In this document: in pieces, positions 1 through 6,216 of the stretch
Position numbering within the stretch: position 1 is the first letter of the stretch
Layout of the letters: each line of letters begins with the position of its first letter
From: JAHJFW01 sp964595075
GTDB lineage: Bacteria > Patescibacteriota > Patescibacteriia > 2-12-FULL-60-25
Assembly (NCBI GenBank): GCA_964595075.1
Contig: CAZQNT010000035.1
Coordinates: 1 to 11,012 of the forward strand
Length of the DNA stretch: 11,012 nucleotides
Direction: 5' to 3'
Position numbers and translations under genes: made by a program
The notes under the pieces: model-generated
What the model saw: only the letters and a program-made list of their open reading frames with translations
What the model was told of the DNA's origin: nothing
The model's database searches: none

Positions 1-2
1 AC

Positions 3-305
3 GATGTCCTCGACGAGGACGGCAGGGATGCGGACGGCAACTACGCCGCGGAGTTGCTATCTGCGGTCGAGTACGGAGATCCGCGCCACCTGGACGGCGA
101 AGAGCTGCCGCTGGGCGCGCCTTCGCGCAGTGCGATCGACGCTGCGCGGCGCGAGATCAATAGCGCCATGCGCTTGCGCGCTCGCGTGATCGAGCATCTG
201 CGAGCTTGCAAGGCGTACCTCGCGCTCGCCGAAGCGGAGCTCGAGCAGGAGCGAGACGCGCTCGCCCTGCAGAACGCCGAACGATTGCTGCCCCTTCTGA
301 ACTAG
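3..305 (+). CDS. Hypothetical helical protein, C-terminal fragment
   Basis: This is an open frame running from the left window edge to a TAG at 303-305; the true start lies upstream. The 100 visible residues begin with an Asp/Gly-rich acidic stretch. They then form what looks like a long amphipathic helix, from about SAIDAARREI to the C-terminus, dense in Arg, Glu, Ala and Leu and likely coiled coil. No catalytic motif or membrane segment is visible and I do not recognise the family. Codon use is G+C-rich, with mostly G or C at third positions, like the three genes that follow. A GC-rich hairpin starts about 20 nt after the stop. An ATG at 54 in the same frame could also be a start, but it has no Shine-Dalgarno, and the open frame continues upstream to the edge. 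Confidence 0.6.
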   Translation, partial: DVLDEDGRDADGNYAAELLSAVEYGDPRHLDGEELPLGAPSRSAIDAARREINSAMRLRARVIEHLRACKAYLALAEAELEQERDALALQNAERLLPLLN

Positions 306-326
306 GGGCAGACGTAACACTAACTT

Positions 327-353
327 GGGGCCATCGCTCTTCGATGGCTCCCC
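327..353 (+). terminator. GC-rich hairpin after the first gene
   Basis: GGGG-CCATCG pairs with CGATGG-CT-CCCC across a 5-nt loop (CTCTT), with a two-base bulge. It lies 22 nt past the stop at 305. No T tract follows, so it is at best a weak intrinsic terminator or a 3'-end stabilising structure. Confidence 0.35.
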
Positions 354-389
354 ACATTCACTGCAGTTCACTCGTGAACGGCAACGGAT

Positions 390-422
390 GCGGGGAATCA
401 ACCCCGCCATTACACAGGAGGG
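390..422 (+). promoter_or_regulatory. Leader hairpin and strong Shine-Dalgarno
   Basis: GCGGGG (390-395) pairs perfectly with CCCCGC (402-407) around the loop AATCAA. Eight nucleotides later comes AGGAGGG (416-422), correctly spaced before the ATG at 426. The strong Shine-Dalgarno decides this start. The hairpin could modulate ribosome access, but that is inference. A shorter inverted repeat (TTCA/TGAA, 367-378) lies just upstream. Confidence 0.5.
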
Positions 423-425
423 CCG

Positions 426-914
426 ATGTCAAAAAACGGCATCGAGATCATCCGCATTCATGCGGAAGCGGCAAAGAAGCCGCGAGCGGAGGAGCGCGTA
501 ACTTTCGAGCTCGCGATATTCCTCCGCGACGAGAGCATCCGACTGCTCGAGCGGATTGAGCGGCCGCTCTTGGAACGCAAGCGCACGCTCGACATTCGCC
601 TTCGGGCAATCGCGGCGGAACGGCTGATCGCCGAGCGCAAGAAGCGCGAGCTGCTCGAGCGCACGCGCGCTCGCGTTGCCGGACAAGCCATCCTGGTCAT
701 GTCCGAAAAAACGCGATGTCGCATCCTGGAGCCGATCGTCGCGCGCCTCGACCGCGTCGAGCGGCTTCGCGAGAAGCTGCGCGGCATGATCAGGCGCATC
801 GACGTCGAGCTTCGAGTCTTGGACGAGGAGCGCCGAAACATCATGCGGGCGTACTATCGACAGATCGCCCGACATGTCGAAACCCGGAGCCATCGCCGCG
901 CCCGCGCGGCGTGA
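426..914 (+). CDS. Hypothetical Arg/Glu-rich coiled-coil protein
   Basis: A protein of 162 residues starting at an ATG with an excellent Shine-Dalgarno (AGGAGGG) and ending in TGA at 912-914. Almost the whole chain after residue 20 is predicted by eye to be helix. Charged heptad-like patterns (for example LLERIERPLLERKR and RLDRVERLREKLRGMIRR) are rich in Arg and Glu, with few aromatics and no Gly-rich loops, so a long coiled-coil rod or hairpin is likely. The C-terminus is strongly basic (RSHRRARAA), which could bind nucleic acid. There is no signal peptide or membrane segment. It resembles the first gene only in its helical, charged composition, and I would not claim paralogy. Function is unknown. 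The gene is flanked on both sides by GC-rich hairpins and appears to be a separate cistron. Confidence 0.7.
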   Translation: MSKNGIEIIRIHAEAAKKPRAEERVTFELAIFLRDESIRLLERIERPLLERKRTLDIRLRAIAAERLIAERKKRELLERTRARVAGQAILVMSEKTRCRILEPIVARLDRVERLREKLRGMIRRIDVELRVLDEERRNIMRAYYRQIARHVETRSHRRARAA

Positions 915-940
915 CTCCACCCACCTCTAACCAACGCGGG

Positions 941-963
941 GGGTCGGCCTATCTTCACCGACC
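941..963 (+). terminator. Hairpin after the coiled-coil gene
   Basis: GGTCGG (942-947) pairs with CCGACC (958-963) over a 10-nt loop. Flanking G and C runs can extend the stem imperfectly. It sits about 30 nt after the stop at 914. No U tract follows. The rest of 915-1080 shows no convincing gene or promoter; a small GGGA-GAAA-TCCC hairpin occurs near 1009-1020. Confidence 0.35.
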
Positions 964-1080
964 TCCCTCCCGTCGAGTGCCGCTCATAGTGCGAGAGGCA
1001 TTCAACGGGAGAAATCCCATTCGCGAACGAGTCCAAATTCAAGCGCAGCCCGATTCGTGGCAACGCGCTTTTCACACATA

Positions 1081-1106
1081 GGTCCTTAACCGGACCCAAG
1101 GAGGAG
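1081..1106 (+). promoter_or_regulatory. Leader hairpin directly before the Shine-Dalgarno
   Basis: GGTCC (1081-1085) pairs with GGACC (1092-1096) around the 6-nt loop TTAACC. The Shine-Dalgarno AAGGAGGAG (1098-1106) follows almost immediately, before the ATG at 1109. The arrangement repeats that at 390-422: a GC-rich stem, a 6-nt A/T/C loop, then a strong ribosome-binding site. Confidence 0.5.
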
Positions 1107-1108
1107 AG

Positions 1109-1984
1109 ATGGGGAAACCATCCATGATCGAGGTCGACCTGCTGCAACAGCATCCGTGCGTGCGGCTCCAGATTTCCAACCGTCCAATCTGGAGAACCAC
1201 GGACGACGGGACGACTGAGCATGCAAAGGTACCGGACTGGCTCATCAAGCTAGTCCACGGGGATAAGTGCGAGGTTGTCGTTGAAGAACGAGTAACCAAG
1301 GTAGTCTGCCTCGTCTCGCGTGAGGCGGATCTCTTGCCAGAATACGAAGCAGAGCGTCTTGTGAGTCCTATCACGGACGAGGATGTAAAGAGCCGCGCAA
1401 GGAACGTGGTTTTGCCAGAGAACTTCGAACAACTCTTCCGCGAGCAGTACGGCGAAGACCCGACGCCGGAGGACAAAAAAGCGACGCTCCTGCAAACGGC
1501 TAGGGTTCAGCTCGAGAGAGACCGTAGTATGCTGACGGACCTGCCGGAAGAGGCGCAGCAAGCAATTCGCGATCGCCGAATCGACGTCTACCAAATCACG
1601 AGGCACGCGACAAACAACGTGCGACGCTTCCCTCGATGGACGATCGACTTGAACGACCTCCTCGAGCTCACCGGAGAAAGCCCGAAACACCCTCTCTGGA
1701 GAGAGGACGGCGATCCAGAGCGTTACATCCACCTGACTTGCAGGACAGATAGTGGCAAGTACCGATGGATCGCTATCGTGATCATGCCGAAAAAAGGAAA
1801 AAAGGGACTTGTTATCCTCTTCCCGTTCCACATGATGGCGCAGATCCTCGCCACCAAGCATGAGTGGATCGCGAGAGTCTTCCCGACCTTCATCGACATG
1901 TATCCGGAGCCCAAATTCCGCCCGCGCTCTCGTGGTCGCCGCCGCCACTACGACGACGGTCCTAGCGAGGACGACGAGGGCTGA
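1109..1984 (+). CDS. Hypothetical cytoplasmic protein with Arg-rich/acidic tail
   Basis: A protein of 291 residues with a strong Shine-Dalgarno (AAGGAGGAG) 2 nt before its ATG, ending in TGA. I do not recognise the family. Residues 1-100 look like a small beta-rich domain (VRLQISNRPIW, CEVVVEERVTKVVCLVS). Residues 100-200 are mostly charged helices. Residues 205-265 alternate beta strands and a helix (YIHLTCRTDSGKYRWIAIVI, then a Lys/Gly turn KKGKKG, then VILFPFHMMAQ). The tail (271-291) is a run of Arg (RPRSRGRRRH) followed by an acidic end. The strand-turn-strand at 206-238 loosely recalls small RNase-fold toxins, but there is no recognisable catalytic set, so that is speculation. There is no signal peptide and no membrane segment. 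A hairpin lies 30 nt downstream. Confidence 0.7.
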   Translation: MGKPSMIEVDLLQQHPCVRLQISNRPIWRTTDDGTTEHAKVPDWLIKLVHGDKCEVVVEERVTKVVCLVSREADLLPEYEAERLVSPITDEDVKSRARNVVLPENFEQLFREQYGEDPTPEDKKATLLQTARVQLERDRSMLTDLPEEAQQAIRDRRIDVYQITRHATNNVRRFPRWTIDLNDLLELTGESPKHPLWREDGDPERYIHLTCRTDSGKYRWIAIVIMPKKGKKGLVILFPFHMMAQILATKHEWIARVFPTFIDMYPEPKFRPRSRGRRRHYDDGPSEDDEG

Positions 1985-2013
1985 CCAACCTCGTCACGCA
2001 CGTTCAACTCCTC

Positions 2014-2037
2014 GCCAAGGCGCACGCTCACCTTGGC
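2014..2037 (+). terminator. Inverted repeat after the 291-residue gene
   Basis: GCCAAGG (2014-2020) and CCTTGGC (2031-2037) form a perfect 7-bp stem with a 10-nt loop. The next T-rich run begins about 14 nt later and overlaps the downstream promoter, so this is a weak terminator. It could equally be a protein-binding palindrome just upstream of the -35 box. Confidence 0.35.
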
Positions 2038-2045
2038 AGGATCCC

Positions 2046-2073
2046 TTGACTTTTCTCTTAATGACTGTATAGT
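2046..2073 (+). promoter_or_regulatory. Sigma70-type promoter with overlapping near-palindrome
   Basis: TTGACT (2046-2051) and TATAGT (2068-2073) are separated by 16 nt, a good housekeeping promoter match. Transcription would start near 2080, about 30 nt before the start codon at 2110. The -10 box lies inside a near-palindrome at 2058-2078: TTAA-T-GACT-GTAT-AGTC-TTAA, symmetrical except for one extra T. That is a plausible repressor operator; the binding protein is unknown. Confidence 0.6.
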
Positions 2074-2109
2074 CTTAAGTAGGACATTCGAGGAATCTTG
2101 GAGGGAGAC

Positions 2110-2643
2110 ATGAGCGGACAAAGAGCGGAAAAACGAGACAGGGTCGTGATCGCCGTTAGTGGAAACGTGTACCGTCCGCCGGCAACGGCGTGGACGGACG
2201 CGAGGCTCCGCAAAACGAATCGGCCGCTGGCAAAGGTGAAGCGAATCCGTGAGCCGGTTTGTCGGATCCGGAGACCGCCCCGCCCGAGGGTGTTGCCGCC
2301 GCCTCTGCCGAAAAAAGCGGAGGAGATGGCGCCCGAATGCGTAAACCCGCGCTTCTACGTCGTCGTTCGGAAAGACACGCGCTGGGAAATCGCGCTTCTC
2401 CAATCCGTGGACTTCGCGGACGTGGACGAGAACCTGCTCGGCACCGCGCGCGATCGCGGATGGACGCCGGTCACGACCGAGCACGGAATGTCCGTACTAT
2501 GCCGCGGCACGATCAGCCACGCCGCGCTTCGGATGCTTGTTCTGGAACACTCCAGACAACTGAATAAGGTGTTCCATGAAAGGAACATCCAAATGCTCAT
2601 CCGCGCGTCCACCGTCCGCGCCGACAACCCGCTTAGCGACTGA
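2110..2643 (+). CDS. Hypothetical basic Pro/Arg-rich protein
   Basis: A protein of 177 residues. I chose the ATG at 2110 because GGAGGGAG (2100-2107) precedes it closely; a TTG at 2098 would bury that site inside the gene. Residues 1-70 are low complexity, very basic and proline-rich (KRIREPVCRIRRPPRPR, then VLPPPLPKK), probably disordered and able to bind nucleic acid. Residues 80-177 look like a compact alpha/beta domain: strand FYVVVRK, helical part WEIALLQSVDFADVDENLL, strand-turn WTPVTTEHGMSVLCRG, then two helices. The family is not recognised and no catalytic motif is evident. It has its own promoter with a putative operator and ends before a palindromic repeat and a true intrinsic terminator, so it is a monocistronic unit. 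G+C-rich codon use matches the three genes before it. Confidence 0.7.
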   Translation: MSGQRAEKRDRVVIAVSGNVYRPPATAWTDARLRKTNRPLAKVKRIREPVCRIRRPPRPRVLPPPLPKKAEEMAPECVNPRFYVVVRKDTRWEIALLQSVDFADVDENLLGTARDRGWTPVTTEHGMSVLCRGTISHAALRMLVLEHSRQLNKVFHERNIQMLIRASTVRADNPLSD

Positions 2644-2649
2644 CGCCCG

Positions 2650-2678
2650 CGGGGAGGGCGGGACAAGCCCGCCCCTAC
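2650..2678. repeat. Palindromic repeat family C, half element
   Basis: A 29-nt unit with stem GGGCGGG (2656-2662), loop ACAAG and CCCGCCC (2668-2674), ending GCCCCTAC. It is identical over all 29 positions to 7568-7596. It begins 6 nt after the stop codon of the preceding gene. Only the right arm of the composite element at 7523-7596 is present here. Confidence 0.8.
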
Positions 2679-2708
2679 GAAACCTCCCGCTCGCTCTTCC
2701 TCCACCGC

Positions 2709-2731
2709 CCGACCGCATCTGGTCGGTTTTT
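2709..2731 (+). terminator. Intrinsic terminator
   Basis: CCGACC (2709-2714), loop GCATCT, GGTCGG (2721-2726), then TTTTT (2727-2731) and further T-rich sequence. This is a canonical rho-independent terminator closing the plus-strand block, about 65 nt after the stop at 2643. Confidence 0.85.
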
Positions 2732-2767
2732 GATTTTCAAACTATTCCGGTATTGAGTCGTATTCTC

Positions 2768-2868
2768 TGTCATTGCGAGCGCATATACTAAACGCGCGTG
2801 GCAATCTCATCTAAGAAAATTATTCCTCAAAAAGATTGCCGCGTCGCACAAGCCTCCTCGCAATGACA
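2768..2868. repeat. MITE-like palindromic element, family A copy 1
   Basis: A 101-bp element with perfect 12-bp terminal inverted repeats TGTCATTGCGAG (2768-2779) and CTCGCAATGACA (2857-2868). Inner inverted motifs are GGCAATCT (2800-2807) and AGATTGCC (2833-2840). It has no coding capacity. The same terminal sequences recur at 9951-10044. The left arm interior (gcgcatatactaaac) has diverged from the right arm. It lies between convergent genes. Confidence 0.8.
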
Positions 2869-2939
2869 TAAAACTCGACACTCAATAATGTAAAATTGAC
2901 AATCCACCCTAACTCCGGTTATTGTAATATTCATCCTCC

Positions 2940-3089
2940 GTCTTTAGAGCTGCGAAGCGGAGCACGTTCAATAGATATCGAACTTCAAGGATTCCATTGC
3001 GTCGCTTCTTGCGATTCAAAGGATCTCTCTCCTCCCTTGACGGTCGACATCTTACTCTTTACGTGGCAACGCTTTGCAGCTCCGAAGAC
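2940..3089. repeat. 150-bp element bounded by imperfect inverted repeats
   Basis: The 19-nt arm at 2940-2958 (core AGCTGCGAAGC) is the reverse complement of 3071-3089 (core GCTTTGCAGCT) at 16 of 19 positions. The interior has no credible gene or RNA that I can recognise, only a short GTTC/GAAC inverted pair near 2967-2984. It may be a decayed MITE-like insertion, or simply a long stem. Confidence 0.4.
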
Positions 3090-3093
3090 AGAG

Positions 3094-3118
3094 ACCCCCC
3101 GTTTAGCGAGGGGGTTTT
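3094..3118. terminator. Hairpin over the stop codon, between convergent genes
   Basis: ACCCCC (3094-3099) and GGGGGT (3110-3115) form a 6-bp stem with a 10-nt loop containing the TAA of the rodZ-like gene. Read on the plus strand it is followed by TTTTGG; on the minus strand the following bases are C/U-rich (CTCTGTCTTC). It could act in either direction, weakly. Confidence 0.4.
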
Positions 3119-3783
3119 GGTACGTAAGTTACGCGCCTGATCTCCTTAATGGGAGAACCGTATCGCCTACGCGCTTCAATCGTTATTACAGAGAGTCCTC
3201 GAGGCACGTCGAACTCATAACGAAATTGTCCGTCCGGAGAAACTATCGCGCGTTCGCCGTTTACGCTCACGATAGCGTTCGGCGCCGTTTCGCCACGAAT
3301 AAAAACGTGCGGCTCAGAAAGCGCGGCGCCATCCTGCGGGGAAATTATTTTTAGCGAAGGCGGATCCTGAAGAAGAAAAACTTGCCAGAGAACATATCCT
3401 CCGGCAATCGCCGCCACTGCCAAAAAACCAAAAACAGCCACAAGACGCGAGGTCACAAAAAAATCCCTTCGCCTAACCGTCCTCCTCACTCGCATAACAT
3501 CCGAGGAAAGCAATCCTTGTTCGATTAAAAGCTGTCGATACTTTTGTAAAAAATAACCAGGCCTTCCTTCCAACGCAACCGCCAACATCCTAACGTGTCG
3601 CTCCGCATAAGTCGGATCCGTAAGATCAGCCAAACGCTCGTCTTCAAAAGAAGCGATGACAGACGGATGTATTCTCGTGATTTCCGCGAGTTGTTCACGA
3701 GAAAAACCGCGCAGCTCACGAAGCTCGCGGAGACTTCCCCCGAAACGTCCCTCTATCCCAAGCTGTTTATGCACGAACGACAT
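3103..3783 (-). CDS. RodZ-like membrane protein: HTH, TM, Ig-like domain
   Basis: A protein of 226 residues from the ATG at 3783; a TTG two codons upstream is less likely. Residues 14-75 form a Cro/C1-type helix-turn-helix of the RodZ class (LRELRELRGFSREQLAEITR, then IHPSVIASFE). A basic linker (VRRTVRRRD) leads to one membrane segment at about 112-136. The outer part (142-222) is a beta-sandwich of the bacillopeptidase F/glucodextranase-B Ig-like type: SLKIISPQDG, VFIRGET, ANAIVSVNG-like turn, SPDGQFRYEFDV. RodZ links the MreB cytoskeleton to the cell-wall machinery in rods, and this protein has the same topology in shorter form. It starts 12 nt after the ftsK stop, so the two are probably cotranscribed. 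There is no Shine-Dalgarno, consistent with translational coupling. No MreB is visible here, so the shape role is inference. Confidence 0.8.
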   Translation of the reverse strand: MSFVHKQLGIEGRFGGSLRELRELRGFSREQLAEITRIHPSVIASFEDERLADLTDPTYAERHVRMLAVALEGRPGYFLQKYRQLLIEQGLLSSDVMRVRRTVRRRDFFVTSRLVAVFGFLAVAAIAGGYVLWQVFLLQDPPSLKIISPQDGAALSEPHVFIRGETAPNAIVSVNGERAIVSPDGQFRYEFDVPRGLSVITIEARRRYGSPIKEIRRVTYVPKPPR

Positions 3784-3795
3784 GACCAAACGAAC

Positions 3796-6012
3796 TTATG
3801 CCGTCTCATCGTCTTCGTCAATCGTTTGCTCGGATTCGATCGGCGCCAAAACAGGAACCTGATCCATCTGACGGGTGAACTGTACGTTTAAAATCTCGCG
3901 CGGTTTGGCTCCGTCTCCGGGACCGATGAATCCTTCTTGCTCCAGCAGATCCAAAATCCTCGCGGCTCGCGCATATCCCACTTTCAATCGCCGCTGCAAA
4001 AGAGATGCAGACGCTTTTCCTGCGCGAAGAATCTCCTCTTTTGCTTCGGGAAGCAACTGATCGCTATCATCATCAATTGGAATTCCACCGTGGAAACGAG
4101 TCTCTGTCGCGGCTTTCTCAAAAATACTCATGTCATAATCCGCAGGTTCGTATTTTGATTTGATAAAATCAACGACCCGCTTGATTTCGTCGTCCGCGAC
4201 GAACGCTCCCTGCAAGCGTCGCGGCATGGACATTTCAGCCGTCACATAAAGCATGTCTCCACGGCCCAGCAATTTCTCCGCGCCCATCTGATCGAGAATC
4301 GTCCGCGAATCGGTTTGCGACGCGACCGCAAAAGCAACGCGCGCCGGAATGTTCGCCTTAATCAGTCCGGTGATTACGTCGACAGACGGTCGCTGCGTTG
4401 CGAGCACGAGATGGATTCCAACCGCGCGAGACATTTGCGCAAGCCGAACGATCGCGCCTTCGACTTCCGCCATTGCCGTCATCATCAAATCAGCCAACTC
4501 ATCAACAATGATTACGATATTAGGAATTCTTTCCTCCGCTCGTTGGTTGTAACTCGCGAGATCTCGCGCGCCGAAGTTGGATAAAACGTCGAACCGCCGA
4601 TCCATTTCTCGCAGCGCCCACTTGAGAGTGTTTACCGTCTTCTCTACATCCGTAATTACAGGAACGATGAGATGCGGGATGCCGTTGTACACCGGAAGTT
4701 CCACGCGCTTCGGATCCACGAGAATCAACTTTAGCTCATCAGGTCCGTTCGCGTACAAAAGCGACATAAGAAGCGTATTCAAACAAACCGATTTTCCCGA
4801 ACCTGTGGCGCCGGCGACTAGCATGTGCGGCATGCGAGCGAGATCCGCAACAGCCGGTTTCCCGGACACGTCTTTTCCAACCGCGAATGCCAGATTTGAA
4901 GTGCGATCGCGCCACTCTCGCGATTCCAAAATCTCGCGAATGCCGACAGTCGCTACGGATTGATTTGGGACTTCGATTCCTACCAGCGACTTTCCTGGAA
5001 TAGGCGCCTCGATTCTGATCGGATGCGCGGCAAGAGCCAAAGCGAGGTCGTTGTGCAAACCCGTAATTTTTGAAATCTTGATCCCCTCTGACGGCTTTAA
5101 TGTAAATTGCGTGACCGTTGGACCGACTGACACTTCTCCCATTTCAACGGGTATGCCGAAATGTTCGAGCGTTCGTTGTATAACCAATTGATTATGATCG
5201 ATATCTCCTGACGTGGGGCGTTGATCACGTCTCGTCAAAAGCTCCAACGGGATTTCTACTTTCGGCAAACGTTTTTTCGGAGGCGCCTTAATCCGCGGAC
5301 GTACGATCGTTCCCGATGTTGCGGAATCATCAGTCGATCTTTCGCCTACTTCATCATCACTCTCGTATGGTTCTTCATTTTCAATTTCCGGAACAACGAC
5401 CTCGGACAAATCCGGCGTCTTTTGACGTATCACGAGACGCATAAGCGCTCTAAACGGCGCGGCAATAACTCGAAGAACGCCAAGAATCGCGCGGCCAGCC
5501 GTTCTGCAAAATATCAACAAACGACGCAGCGACGTGTTAAAAATAAGCAGGAGCGAAACAACGGCAAGAGCCGCAAAAAGCGTCGCGCTTCCAAAAGTTC
5601 CTAGAAAATATGAGAGCGGTTCTGCGACCACGCCGCCTATCTGTCCTCCGGCAGTTGCGAGGGCATCCGGCGCCGTCGGAACTTTATTGAACGTAAGGAT
5701 GTGAACAAAAGGGTTGAGAGAAAGAAAAAATAAAATGAATCCAATATAGTTTGTCGCTCTAAGAGGAAAACGTTCCGGCGCGATTCCGTGATACCCGATG
5801 GCGAGAAGAAAAAACGGAAGTACGATTTTATCCCACCCTAAAAACGTCGACATGAATCCATCCAACGCAACGCCGAGCCGTCCCGCCAGATTGAACAATG
5901 ACAAAAGCATCAAGGCGGCTGCGACAATCACCGCCACCGTAACAATTCCACGCCTTGTTTCCGGATTGAGTGAATAATCAAACCGTGGCGCACCATGTCG
6001 TCGTCGTTTCAT
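3796..6012 (-). CDS. ftsK: DNA translocase FtsK/SpoIIIE
   Basis: A protein of 738 residues, close to the SpoIIIE-type length. Four hydrophobic segments at about 22-42, 62-80, 86-104 and 142-160 form the membrane anchor. A short acidic linker (200-235) follows, much shorter than in E. coli FtsK. The motor has an alpha domain (about 270-365) and a RecA-like beta domain with Walker A GATGSGKS (401-408), the conserved LVDPKRVEL, Walker B IVIIVDELADL (499-509) and LATQRPSVDVITG. The gamma winged-helix at about 655-712 (ASASLLQRRLKVGYARAARI) should read KOPS-type orientation sequences. It pumps DNA through the closing septum and promotes dimer resolution. The ATG at 6012 is preceded by a weak GGAAGA. 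It is first of a two-gene unit with the rodZ-like gene and has its own candidate promoter. All motor motifs are intact. Confidence 0.97.
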   Translation of the reverse strand: MKRRRHGAPRFDYSLNPETRRGIVTVAVIVAAALMLLSLFNLAGRLGVALDGFMSTFLGWDKIVLPFFLLAIGYHGIAPERFPLRATNYIGFILFFLSLNPFVHILTFNKVPTAPDALATAGGQIGGVVAEPLSYFLGTFGSATLFAALAVVSLLLIFNTSLRRLLIFCRTAGRAILGVLRVIAAPFRALMRLVIRQKTPDLSEVVVPEIENEEPYESDDEVGERSTDDSATSGTIVRPRIKAPPKKRLPKVEIPLELLTRRDQRPTSGDIDHNQLVIQRTLEHFGIPVEMGEVSVGPTVTQFTLKPSEGIKISKITGLHNDLALALAAHPIRIEAPIPGKSLVGIEVPNQSVATVGIREILESREWRDRTSNLAFAVGKDVSGKPAVADLARMPHMLVAGATGSGKSVCLNTLLMSLLYANGPDELKLILVDPKRVELPVYNGIPHLIVPVITDVEKTVNTLKWALREMDRRFDVLSNFGARDLASYNQRAEERIPNIVIIVDELADLMMTAMAEVEGAIVRLAQMSRAVGIHLVLATQRPSVDVITGLIKANIPARVAFAVASQTDSRTILDQMGAEKLLGRGDMLYVTAEMSMPRRLQGAFVADDEIKRVVDFIKSKYEPADYDMSIFEKAATETRFHGGIPIDDDSDQLLPEAKEEILRAGKASASLLQRRLKVGYARAARILDLLEQEGFIGPGDGAKPREILNVQFTRQMDQVPVLAPIESEQTIDEDDETA

Positions 6013-6026
6013 TTGAATCTTCCACT

Positions 6027-6055
6027 ATTCTAGCGTTTTTTTCTAAAGTCGTCAC
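6027..6055 (-). promoter_or_regulatory. Candidate promoter for ftsK
   Basis: Read on the minus strand, GTGACG (6050-6055) and TAGAAT (6027-6032) are spaced by 17 nt. The -10 is a 5/6 match and the -35 only fair. Transcription would begin just before the weak ribosome-binding site, giving a very short leader. Confidence 0.35.
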
Positions 6056-6098
6056 GTACTTGCACAGTACTCTTCAAAAGCTTTTAAGAATCCAAGTT

Positions 6099-6188
6099 TG
6101 TCATCCCTGCGGAGGCAGGGATCCAGGATACAAAGTGAATTATTCCTTTGACTTCTGGATTCCCCCGAAAGCATTCGGGGGGAATTAC
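6099..6188. repeat. Palindromic element, family B copy 1
   Basis: The left unit (6099-6126) begins TGTCATCCCTGC and contains an 8-bp hairpin ATCCCTGC/GCAGGGAT with loop GGAG. The right unit (6155-6188) begins CTGGATTCCCCC and forms its own hairpin with GGGGGGAAT. The ATCCAG and CTGGAT inner ends mirror each other. The element lies just downstream of recA on the minus strand, so its strong right hairpin may serve as the 3' end of the recA transcript, although no U tract follows. Confidence 0.75.
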
Positions 6189-6216
6189 ACTTGTTTGTAA
6201 TTTTCAAAGGTCGCTC

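Noticed and set aside
305..2110. Integron cassette array, because each gene is followed by a hairpin
   Set aside because: The spaces lack GTTRRRY/RYYYAAC core sites in attC arrangement, and genes carry individual leaders; no integrase is visible.
2644..3102. CRISPR array or tRNA in the repeat-rich gap
   Set aside because: Repeats are inverted pairs, not regularly spaced direct repeats, and no cloverleaf with a GGTTCRA T-arm could be drawn.
2896..3354. A 152-codon plus-strand frame
   Set aside because: It runs antisense into the rodZ-like gene, has no Shine-Dalgarno, and crosses an inverted repeat.
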